The notes beneath the pieces are model-generated. The model worked only from the letters and a program-made list of their open reading frames with translations. It made no database searches and was not told the DNA's origin. A program made the translations under genes and the position numbers. From the NCBI GenBank assembly GCA_964469905.1, contig CAYXZW010000065.1, forward strand, positions 1-14,329: DNA of 14,329 nucleotides, read 5' to 3'. This stretch comes from MVRV01 sp964469905 (GTDB taxonomy: Bacteria > Desulfobacterota > Syntrophia > Syntrophales > Smithellaceae). Below are positions 1-7,146 of the stretch, piece after piece (within the stretch, counting starts at the first letter, position 1; the number at the start of each line of letters is the position of its first letter).

Positions 1-799
1 AGATATTGAGCAGGTCAACTATCTTGGCATCCAGACCTTCGCGGTGATAAATTAATGGAACTTCATAAATACAACTGACATCCTTGGCTGTGAAAACGGA
101 GTTGACTTCAACATTACAGAAAAGAGCGATCTTGGATTTAATATCTTCGGACAAATAGTTTTCCGTGCGGCACAGAAGAATGTCCGGCTGAATGCCGATT
201 TCGCGCAGCGCTTTAACACTATGCTGCGTGGGCTTGGTTTTAACCTCGCCTGCCGTTTTAATAAAAGGTACCCAGGTTAAATGAATAAAAATAGCATTTT
301 GTTTTCCTGCTTCATTACGGAACTGACGAATTGCTTCCAGAAAAGGCAGGCTTTCAATATCGCCGACCGTTCCACCGATTTCCACAATAGCCACATCAAA
401 ACCTGCGGCTGTATTCCGAATGTAATCTTTGATCTCATTGGTTATATGAGGGATAACCTGAACAGTCTTACCTAAATAATCACCATGTCTCTCCTTGGTT
501 ATCACGGAAAAATAAACCTGCCCGGTGGTCAGGTTATTGCCTTTACCCATGCGGGTAGATGTAAACCGCTCATAATGCCCCAGATCAAGATCCGTCTCCG
601 CACCATCATCGGTAACAAATACTTCACCGTGCTGAAAGGGGCTCATTGTCCCGGGATCAACATTGATGTACGGATCCAGCTTCTGATTGGTTACTTTCAG
701 TCCCCGGCACTCCAACAGCGCCGATATCGATGCCGCCGCCAGGCCTTTGCCCAATGAGGAGAGAACTCCCCCGGTAACAAAAATAAATTTTGTTTTCAT
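1..799 (-). CDS. pyrG: CTP synthase, N-terminal part (runs off left edge)
   Basis: CTP synthase makes CTP from UTP with ATP and glutamine, in the cytoplasm. Translating the minus strand from the ATG at 799 gives 266 codons that match the synthase (amidoligase) domain almost throughout. Visible motifs are the P-loop VTGGVLSSLGKG near residues 8-19, KLDPYINVDPGTMSPFQHGE, DDGAETDLDLGHYERF, VIPHITNEIK, VEIGGTVGDIESLPF, GEVKTKPTQHSV and IGIQPDILLCR. The glutaminase half (full length usually about 540 aa) lies beyond the window. The reading frame is unbroken. The start has a good Shine-Dalgarno (GAGGGAG, 805-811) inside the 3' end of the upstream gene, whose stop lies 2 nt before this ATG, so translation is probably coupled. 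In many proteobacteria pyrG sits beside CMP-Kdo genes; whether that holds here cannot be seen. Confidence 0.97.
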   Translation of the reverse strand, partial: MKTKFIFVTGGVLSSLGKGLAAASISALLECRGLKVTNQKLDPYINVDPGTMSPFQHGEVFVTDDGAETDLDLGHYERFTSTRMGKGNNLTTGQVYFSVITKERHGDYLGKTVQVIPHITNEIKDYIRNTAAGFDVAIVEIGGTVGDIESLPFLEAIRQFRNEAGKQNAIFIHLTWVPFIKTAGEVKTKPTQHSVKALREIGIQPDILLCRTENYLSEDIKSKIALFCNVEVNSVFTAKDVSCIYEVPLIYHREGLDAKIVDLLNI

Positions 800-801
800 A
801 A

Positions 802-3800
802 TTACTCCCTCACTTCCACTGCCCATTGTTTAATACGGCGCGCCAAATCTTCCACGGACTCGCTCAACAGATCACTGATCTGTATTTTTTCCAGATATTG
901 ATCATTCCAGACAACATTATATTCGTTAACCAGATTAAGGATATCATTGTAACGATATCCCATAACTTCTTTCTTTTCCTTTACCGACAGACATTCATTA
1001 TAATCAACATGAATCAAGAGCAGGCCGGCGACAAAATTATTTTCCCCCAGCAAAGGTAAAACGGCAATAGAAGCCCCATCCGATTTGCCCCGGCCGATAT
1101 AAACATGGCCGGTGCTGACAATGGTTCTTTTCGTGCCCATAAGCGGCGAAGAAGTTTCCGTGCGTGACGCCATTCCGAGCGCTACCCCGCCCTTCTTCCT
1201 TACTGCTACAGTCGTTTTTTCGTCCGGATTCCCTTCGGCATCAAGGTTATCAATCCCGTAAACAGTATATCCGCGCACTGCGGCAAGGGCCGGCTGCATC
1301 CTGCGCAGCAGCAAAATATTTTTGTATGTTAAATCGCCCGGTGAATATTGCAGCTCTTCGAGAAGATCGAACACAATTCCGTGCGGAATTTTTTCTTTGC
1401 GGCTCGTGCCCACAGTAACAGTTTTGGCCTGATGGCGAATAGCGTCAATCGGCCGGGTAAGTTCGTCAATGGCACGCCCCAGCGTTATATCCAGAATATC
1501 CAGCGGGGAATCCAATCCTTCATCACCCTTGAACTCATTGCGGAAATCCTCCAACGGCAATTTACCTGCCGCATACTTGAGCAAAAGCACCAGATCGGAA
1601 ATTGTTTTAACACTGAGCAAATTAAAAGAACCGCTATTGCGCTGGGCATTAAATGATGAATAAAAATCATTGAGCAGACGGCGGAAGTGAACATCTGCGA
1701 TTTTATCGTAAAGCGAATAATTCATTTTAATCTGTTCAGCCATGGCGAGATTCAAGCTGTTACGAAATTTTCTGAAAAAGAGCGCCTCATCGTTAATAGC
1801 GCAGGCTGCATAATATCCCCACAAATGACCGGCCATTGTATTGAGAATAACCGGCAGCGGCATCGCGCAGGAGGGCAGAGAAATTACGGCATCGGCAACT
1901 TTGTCGAAACGGTCATCACCTTCCTCGGCAAAAACAACAATGGCAGCCTTATGGGCTTTAAATATTGCTACATCTTTGGCAATATCTTCCAAAACAGCTT
2001 CGGGGTTACCGGCGGCACAAACCAAAATCAGCGGTTCTGCCGATAGATCAATATGCTTCTTGTTTTCCACGATATCGGAAGAAATTGTTTTATAGCAGAG
2101 TTCGGAAAGTTTGATCCGGATTTCGTCCGCTGCCGCCTTATTTGGTCCGCTTCCCACTATGGCCCAGAATTTCTTATCAAATGTTTTCTTCACCGACGCA
2201 GCAATATTTTCCCTGCCGGAAAACACCTCTGTCATCAATTGCGGCGCAGTTTCCAGATTATGCAACTGCTCGGCAATATAATCATCGGTTCGGGCGCCAG
2301 AAAGCTTGGCAAAATAAAGAGCCAGAATCTGGCCGGCAATAATCTGAGAATAAAAAGCTTTCGTGGAAGCCACCGACATTTCAATATCGCGCCCGTCACT
2401 TGTATAAAAGACACCATGTGATTTTGCGGTAATATCCGATTGTCTTCTGTTAACTATAGAGATAATAAAGGCACCGCGTTCCTTCGCCATCGCTACAGCG
2501 CGATTTGTATCGGTCGTTGTTCCCGATTGAGTAATGGGAATTACCAGTGTATCGGCAAGATCGTCTTTCAACAAAAAACCGCTTAATTCCGAAGCCACCC
2601 TGGCTATTACATTTATTTCTCTGCCTTTCAAATACCGCTCGAAGGCGTCGGCCACGGCCATTCCGGCAACAGCCGCCGTTCCGTGTCCGATAATCATTAT
2701 TTTTTTGATTGCCCCGTCACGGAAGCCTTTGCGGAGAGCCGGGGGGATAACATCATCTCCCAAATTAAAGATTACCTGCGGCAACGAATTGTCGGGAACG
2801 GCAATGCGGTATTTGCCCCGTAATGTTCTTTTTACGGAAAGGGCTGCCTCTGAAATTTCTTTAAGGAAGAAATGAGGATAATCTCCCCTGTCAATATCCC
2901 GCGTCGTAATTTGCGCTGTCTGCACATCACGCAGAGTCAACTCAAGTTCTGTGCCATTATAAGAATATGCTTTAACCCCGGACAATCCACCCTGGGAATT
3001 TTGATCCAAAATGAAAATCTGGCCGGCCGGATTGTTTTTACTGATCTCATCGGCATCACCGTTCATTTTGATAAAATCAGGCATCACTTCGATCAGGCCA
3101 TAAAGTTCCGAAGACAACATGTATTGATCTTTACTTATTCCCACATAAATCGATTGACCGCTGCCTTTGAGTGCCGAAAATATTTTACCCGGTTCCAGAT
3201 CACAGGTCATGACGATGGCATGTGAACCTTCAAAGTCGTTTACGGCCAGACGAAAAGCGCAAGCCAGATTATTGCCTGCTGCCAAATATTTCTCGATTTG
3301 CAGCGGAATAATTTTTGTATCTGTTGTGACTTCTGGTGCAATTAGATCGCTATTTGCTTCCAGCTCCGGGAGCAACATAGAATAGTTATCAATATCACCA
3401 TTTAAAACAACATTGATAGCGGCTGACGCTCCCGGATAAAAAGGAAAAGTCTGAACTTCCTGTGAGCACTTGTAATTATTAACGGGATGACAATTTTCTT
3501 CTGTTATGGAGCCGACAGAAGCCCAGCGCGTATGGGTAATTGCTGTTTCACAAACAACATTACATTGTGCAAAAAGCAGAAGTATCCGATCATTCCTGAT
3601 TATATGGCGCAATTCCTGCACATTGCGCCCCAGCTCACCGACAATGGAAAAAGTTTTGTAGATAAAGGATATATTTATTCTTGCTTTGCCGTCAACTAAG
3701 ATTCCGGGAGCAAACCCAATAGAACCATTTAACGTATCTCCCGCTTTAATCCGCCGATCATAATCTTCGTATAAACCTTTCTCCCTCAGATCGGACAAGA

Positions 3801-4551
3801 CATTTTCAATTTTCTCTTCACCTTCCACAGCAAAAGATATCTGCAACCCCGCGGAATCCCTGCCGCGCACTTCCAGCCTGTCTATTGCATTGAGCAACAA
3901 ATTAATTTTTCTATATTTTTTAAAAGCGGCAGGACGTATATCTGCCGCGATCTTTTCCCCGGACAAATCAAGAATTTTGCCGAAGTTCATTAAAATGTCT
4001 TTTTCCAGAATCCATTGAATATCTTTGAGCAGAACAATACGGCTACTGATAATTTCCAATTCCCGAGAACTTAATTTATCAGCGCTATCTTCGAGTATCT
4101 TTTCTTCTGCATTTAAAAATGTTCTAATTTCATCATTGAGACCGGCAAGCGTTTTCGTCGCCATCTCACGAAAAAAGAAATATTCCTGCGCATCTTCCTG
4201 CTTCAATTCCTGAACAGATATTTCCAAAGCCTTCAAGCTTTCCGAACCATTCAAATAATTTTCAGCGTCCAGCTGCCCTTTTAAAATTTTATTTAAACTG
4301 GCATTTTGAATTACTTCAAAGACCCCGCCCAGCGTCGGATCGTAAGCGGGCGCAGAAATATTAGCTGCGGAAACAATGGTCATCAGGCCGGCAAAGCCGC
4401 AATTGAACCGGCATAGCGTCAGAGGGAAAAAGATAATCGCCGGGGCGTAAATATCTCGCGGATGCCGGCCCACGAATATCTTGCACTGCCCCAGAAAACG
4501 ACCTGCTTTTTTCAGCATATTAATCATTTTATAAATATCCCGGTTTGCCAT
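802..4551 (-). CDS. Giant GlmS-like protein: class II amidotransferase + two SIS domains + unknown C-terminal extension
   Basis: This 1249-aa protein is about twice the length of GlmS (about 610 aa), which makes glucosamine-6-phosphate from fructose-6-phosphate and glutamine. GlmS landmarks appear in order: CGFAGL (51-56; CGIVG in GlmS), RLEVRGRDSAG (225-235), HTRWAS (340-345), VLNGDIDNY (382-390), TDT (410-412), HFFLKEI (560-566), SIS1 with GHGT (622-625), QSGTTTDT (675-682) and VASTKAF (727-733), then a more divergent SIS2 (about 793-920). The differences are large: about 50 residues precede the candidate nucleophile Cys51, about 150 mostly helical residues are inserted after it, about 60 more lie between 236 and 339, and an unassigned extension covers about 930-1249. 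The SIS2 stretch where GlmS has AGELKHGP reads SSDIVENKKHIDLSAEP. The ATG directly abuts the upstream stop (TAGATG) with no clear ribosome site, implying coupling. Amino-sugar synthesis is likely but substrate and activity are unproven. Confidence 0.85.
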   Translation of the reverse strand: MANRDIYKMINMLKKAGRFLGQCKIFVGRHPRDIYAPAIIFFPLTLCRFNCGFAGLMTIVSAANISAPAYDPTLGGVFEVIQNASLNKILKGQLDAENYLNGSESLKALEISVQELKQEDAQEYFFFREMATKTLAGLNDEIRTFLNAEEKILEDSADKLSSRELEIISSRIVLLKDIQWILEKDILMNFGKILDLSGEKIAADIRPAAFKKYRKINLLLNAIDRLEVRGRDSAGLQISFAVEGEEKIENVLSDLREKGLYEDYDRRIKAGDTLNGSIGFAPGILVDGKARINISFIYKTFSIVGELGRNVQELRHIIRNDRILLLFAQCNVVCETAITHTRWASVGSITEENCHPVNNYKCSQEVQTFPFYPGASAAINVVLNGDIDNYSMLLPELEANSDLIAPEVTTDTKIIPLQIEKYLAAGNNLACAFRLAVNDFEGSHAIVMTCDLEPGKIFSALKGSGQSIYVGISKDQYMLSSELYGLIEVMPDFIKMNGDADEISKNNPAGQIFILDQNSQGGLSGVKAYSYNGTELELTLRDVQTAQITTRDIDRGDYPHFFLKEISEAALSVKRTLRGKYRIAVPDNSLPQVIFNLGDDVIPPALRKGFRDGAIKKIMIIGHGTAAVAGMAVADAFERYLKGREINVIARVASELSGFLLKDDLADTLVIPITQSGTTTDTNRAVAMAKERGAFIISIVNRRQSDITAKSHGVFYTSDGRDIEMSVASTKAFYSQIIAGQILALYFAKLSGARTDDYIAEQLHNLETAPQLMTEVFSGRENIAASVKKTFDKKFWAIVGSGPNKAAADEIRIKLSELCYKTISSDIVENKKHIDLSAEPLILVCAAGNPEAVLEDIAKDVAIFKAHKAAIVVFAEEGDDRFDKVADAVISLPSCAMPLPVILNTMAGHLWGYYAACAINDEALFFRKFRNSLNLAMAEQIKMNYSLYDKIADVHFRRLLNDFYSSFNAQRNSGSFNLLSVKTISDLVLLLKYAAGKLPLEDFRNEFKGDEGLDSPLDILDITLGRAIDELTRPIDAIRHQAKTVTVGTSRKEKIPHGIVFDLLEELQYSPGDLTYKNILLLRRMQPALAAVRGYTVYGIDNLDAEGNPDEKTTVAVRKKGGVALGMASRTETSSPLMGTKRTIVSTGHVYIGRGKSDGASIAVLPLLGENNFVAGLLLIHVDYNECLSVKEKKEVMGYRYNDILNLVNEYNVVWNDQYLEKIQISDLLSESVEDLARRIKQWAVEVRE

Positions 4552-5799
4552 CTAGCGATGAGCATCCATCTTGGAGAAGCAATATCCGGCAATGCCGTTT
4601 ATAACCTCATTGAGCCAGTCGGAACCGATCGCGGCCTGATCCGGTGCGAGAGATTTTATTGCTTCCAGATAAGAATTATTGGAGTCTGATTTTTTTTGAA
4701 TTATTTTTTTAAATGCTTCCTTCTTTTTTAAACCAAGCCCTTCTTCAGCTTTTGTGCTCAGGTGTTCTTCTATTTGCGGCCAGATCGACAACAGCTCTCT
4801 TCTTTTTGAATCACTATTACCGGGCAAGCTCCTTTTCCTTCTGACTTGGGATGCCAGAAGGGAAGTTTCCATTGCTGAGACAAACAAACCCATCTGCTTG
4901 CGCCTTTCGGCGAAAGCGCCTTCAAGAACAAGAGTCGCTGCCTCATAAAGACCTATACCATATTTTTGTTTACACAAAAAATCACGGCGTACATGTATGT
5001 ACCATTGCTTTAATGCCAGCAGATTAGCCATATAAAGAACATTCAGATATATTTTCCGTTGAAGACTTCCATAAACACCTGGCAGGAAAGAACCGGCGGA
5101 AGCCAAGATAGTCCGGTGCGGGGCTATGTCTTTACGGCAGATCATTCCGGCGGGAATTACCGTACCGTAATCTATCTGCCGGGGACCTACCATCCCACCC
5201 TGACCGCCTAAAAATATCGGCCTTTCTTTTAACATAACACCACGCGGCACATCGCCGATGAGCGAAGCTGTAGCTTTATCCTGGCCCGGAGTGTAATTAA
5301 AATGAATATAAGAACTACCTACCTCGCTGTGATTTTTCCGGCTGGTACCCCCTGCCATCAGACAATCGCAAAAATTAATCAGGCTGCCGAGGGTAACATA
5401 CGGAAAGAGTATTGTTTGCTTCAGACCAACCGTGTGATTTCCCCCTGCTTCCTCTTCCAGAAGGCAGCCGCTGCGAATTTGCGCGTTGCTTCCCATGGAA
5501 GCTTTCTCTAAAAAAACGGAATCGGTAAAATATCCGCCTTTTAACTCCACTGCCTTCCCCAACTGACAATTGATCAGGGTAACAGGAGCTTCATAACCCA
5601 GCTTGACATCTTCGGCAATTAACGTATTTTCACCGCTAATTCTGGCCGCACCATAAATTATTAACGAACCGTCGATGTTTTTCAGGTTCACTTCATCACT
5701 AATTTCCACAGAAAAAGGGTTCGTCATCCGAACCCCTTTCTTCAAGAGACTAGTTATGTTTTGCGGCAAAGTTACAGCTTTTTTCACATCTCTGGCCAT
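4552..5799 (-). CDS. Left-handed beta-helix protein related to the GlmU acetyltransferase domain
   Basis: This is a 415-aa soluble protein. After a short helical N-terminus (1-24), residues about 28-235 show hexapeptide-like repeats typical of left-handed beta-helix acyltransferases. The segment NHSEVGSSYIHFNYTPGQDK (156-175), followed by IGD, GPRQIDYGTVIPAG and RKDI, aligns by eye with the acetyl-transfer region of GlmU (NH..YLGD, NYDG.NK..T, IGD, VAPV.IG.GA, T..V). His157 could stand for the catalytic His and Asn168-Tyr169 for the NY pair. The GlmU uridylyltransferase domain (LxAGxGTRM motif) is absent. Residues about 245-415 are helical, charged and unassigned. It starts at ATG 5799 with GGGA six nt upstream. 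A second candidate start at 5727 (Met25) has AAAGGGG five nt upstream, but the reading 'LLKKGVRMTNPFSVEIS' looks continuous, so I keep the longer form. The stop touches the next ATG, so the two proteins probably work together. The acetyltransferase role is inferred. Confidence 0.75.
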   Translation of the reverse strand: MARDVKKAVTLPQNITSLLKKGVRMTNPFSVEISDEVNLKNIDGSLIIYGAARISGENTLIAEDVKLGYEAPVTLINCQLGKAVELKGGYFTDSVFLEKASMGSNAQIRSGCLLEEEAGGNHTVGLKQTILFPYVTLGSLINFCDCLMAGGTSRKNHSEVGSSYIHFNYTPGQDKATASLIGDVPRGVMLKERPIFLGGQGGMVGPRQIDYGTVIPAGMICRKDIAPHRTILASAGSFLPGVYGSLQRKIYLNVLYMANLLALKQWYIHVRRDFLCKQKYGIGLYEAATLVLEGAFAERRKQMGLFVSAMETSLLASQVRRKRSLPGNSDSKRRELLSIWPQIEEHLSTKAEEGLGLKKKEAFKKIIQKKSDSNNSYLEAIKSLAPDQAAIGSDWLNEVINGIAGYCFSKMDAHR

Positions 5800-5817
5800 A
5801 ATATTTCCCGATTCGTT

Positions 5818-6117
5818 CTATTTGGCCTTCTCACCATTAATACCCAGTTTGGCCATCTTATCCGTAAATGTATTGCGGTTGATGCCGAGAAAAGTAGCTG
5901 CCGTGCTTTTTATATTATTGGAACGGCGCAGCGCTATTTTGAACAGACCTTTTTCCACCATGGTCGTTACTTCTTCATAAAGTGTGCTTTTGCGGCCACC
6001 TGAAGCTGCTAAAACGGTGGCAATATCTTCCAGTTTTTTTTCTAATATTTCTTCTACAGCCAGACAAAGAGTTTCCTTCACTTCTAAAGCCTCGTTATTT
6101 TGCTTCTTCGACCGCAT
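5818..6117 (-). CDS. Fis-family helix-turn-helix DNA-binding protein
   Basis: This is a 99-aa basic protein. Residues about 45-94 (TLYEEVTTMVEKGLFKIAL, then SNNIKSTAATFLGINRNTF) closely resemble the C-terminal half of Fis and the HTH_8 domain of NtrC-type activators: a helix, then a helix-turn-helix around 66-92 with the AA.fLGInR.T...K...LGI pattern. The N-terminal 45 residues are charged and helical and unlike any sensor or AAA+ domain, so the protein is a stand-alone HTH. It starts at ATG 6117 behind a strong ribosome site (AGAGGGGA, 6126-6133). It ends 18 nt before the beta-helix gene and is presumably cotranscribed with it. A role as local regulator or nucleoid-associated factor is inferred. 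I do not name it fis, because the family is broad and the N-terminus does not match. Confidence 0.8.
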   Translation of the reverse strand: MRSKKQNNEALEVKETLCLAVEEILEKKLEDIATVLAASGGRKSTLYEEVTTMVEKGLFKIALRRSNNIKSTAATFLGINRNTFTDKMAKLGINGEKAK

Positions 6118-6170
6118 TTTAAAGTTCCCCTCTTGACGAATTCCAAGTACCCAACAAATTGATCTTTTAA

Positions 6171-6692
6171 TTAAATCTTAATTTCATATACTCTTAAAAA
6201 TATCGTAGCGACAATAATCCCGACAGCAATCCAGCTCATCACAATCAGCGCAAGCCTCTCCAGCGGATGATCCAGATAATTTTTGACTTCTACTTCCACT
6301 TTTTCTTCACCTAGCCTGTCCGCAAGTGAACGCACGAGTAGAACATGGTTCTCTATAAGATTGGAAAAAATATAAAAACCTTTAGTTGTCGTTAACAGGA
6401 AATAAACTTTCTTCTTTAAAACGACAACACCCAGATGAGTAATCTCGGTCCAGCTGAATTCTTTGGAGCGAAAAAGCTTGTTTATTTTCAATCCCTGATC
6501 ATTAATAATTATTTCTTTCTTTACCATGTCCAAACCAGCAAAAAGAGAGGCAAAAAAAAGAATTGCCAGAACTATAATCTCCCAGTTCTGGCGACTAAAA
6601 AGACTGAGCAAAAAGAGGAGCAATAAAAGTACCACAATAGCAATCAAAGGTATCAGAAATGCTCTTCTGATTTTGTAAACATTTTCAATCAT
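6171..6692 (-). CDS. Small membrane protein with PH-like central domain
   Basis: This 173-aa protein has two N-terminal membrane helices (about 12-32, very leucine-rich, and 38-56), a soluble central segment (about 58-130) and a C-terminal helix (about 147-167). The middle reads KKEIIINDQGLKINKLFRSKEFSWTEI followed by short beta-like strands. That is the usual look of bacterial PH-domain membrane proteins, where a 'which term is used' strand pair leads into a conserved W(T/S)EI turn. Function is unknown; no catalytic motif is seen. The ATG at 6692 has AGGA (6705-6708) 12 nt upstream, which is long, so the start is moderately certain. It is the first gene of the minus-strand cluster, 53 nt before the Fis-like gene, and may belong to the same transcript. 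Confidence 0.65.
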   Translation of the reverse strand: MIENVYKIRRAFLIPLIAIVVLLLLLFLLSLFSRQNWEIIVLAILFFASLFAGLDMVKKEIIINDQGLKINKLFRSKEFSWTEITHLGVVVLKKKVYFLLTTTKGFYIFSNLIENHVLLVRSLADRLGEEKVEVEVKNYLDHPLERLALIVMSWIAVGIIVATIFLRVYEIKI

Positions 6693-6869
6693 TATGAATT
6701 AATATCCTGGATTAATGTATTTCGTCCGCAGGGACTAAGCTTTTTCCGCCATTATTCACAGAAAAAAACAGGATAACTCAACCAATTATAATCTTGCCGG
6801 CGGCTTTTAATTATTAGCGCTATGATTCCAACCGCCATGTTGCTCCATCTTATCCACGAGTTTGAATAC

Positions 6870-6907
6870 GAATTCGCCATCACAATTATGTCAAAATTCG
6901 CGAATTC
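6870..6907. repeat. Inverted repeat GAATTCGC / GCGAATTC
   Basis: There is a perfect 8-bp inverted repeat with arms at 6870-6877 and 6900-6907 around a 22-nt spacer, in the middle of the divergent intergenic region. AATTCG also recurs at 6895-6900. The spacing of about 30 bp centre to centre, near three helical turns, would suit a dimeric regulator. The repeat is not followed by a T-run, so it is not a terminator. The functional claim is weak. Confidence 0.35.
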
Positions 6908-7084
6908 CGGAGGAAACCTAGTAATTTTTTAATTAATAACATTTTGCGGAAGCCACCAGCATTGCAATGAAAGACCGTAACAAAGGCGGCATATTAAAAA
7001 CCTTGGATTATTATTTGGCCGGACTCTAGCATAGGCATCATTGCGAGTCAAGAAAGTCGGACAAATTAAATTAAATTTTATTTC

Positions 7085-7113
7085 TTGATATAAACAGCAT
7101 GATTAGTTAGTGT
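7085..7113 (+). promoter_or_regulatory. Possible sigma-70-type promoter for the comM-like gene
   Basis: TTGATA (7085-7090) and TAGTGT (7108-7113) are separated by 17 bp and lie about 35 bp before the GTG start at 7147. The -35 matches the consensus at five of six positions and the -10 at four of six. The flanking DNA is AT-rich. This was found by eye only. Confidence 0.25.
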
Positions 7114-7130
7114 TTTTGCATTAAATATCC

Positions 7131-7137
7131 GGTGGAG
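7131..7137 (+). promoter_or_regulatory. Ribosome binding site deciding the comM-like start
   Basis: GGTGGAG lies nine nt before GTG 7147. An in-frame GTG at 7132 overlaps this site, so the longer reading (five extra residues) is unlikely. Confidence 0.6.
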
Positions 7138-7146
7138 AATCGAAGA

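Larger units (their letters stand above)
6693..7146. other. Divergent intergenic region, about 450 bp
   Basis: This AT-rich stretch lies between the minus-strand membrane-protein gene and the plus-strand ComM-like gene, so it must hold promoters for both directions. I see no convincing gene. It contains two DnaA-box-like 9-mers, TTATTCACA (6752-6760) and TTATCCACG (6850-6858), an 8-bp inverted repeat (6870-6907), a TATAAT hexamer readable at 6787-6792 without a good -35, and a candidate promoter near 7085-7113. A 37-codon ORF at 6822 lacks a ribosome site and is probably chance. Confidence 0.6.

Noticed and set aside
281..757. Two plus-strand open frames opposite pyrG
   Set aside because: The minus strand there encodes an unmistakable CTP synthase; these frames have no independent support.
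6822..6935. 37-codon ORF starting MIPTAMLLHL in the divergent intergenic region
   Set aside because: It has no ribosome site, is short and overlaps the inverted repeat and a DnaA-like box, so it is probably chance.
7048..7088. Inverted repeat TCAAGAAA / TTTCTTGA before the comM-like gene
   Set aside because: The 8-bp arms are 25 nt apart in AT-rich DNA, the match does not extend, and one arm overlaps the candidate -35. It is too likely by chance to list as a feature.
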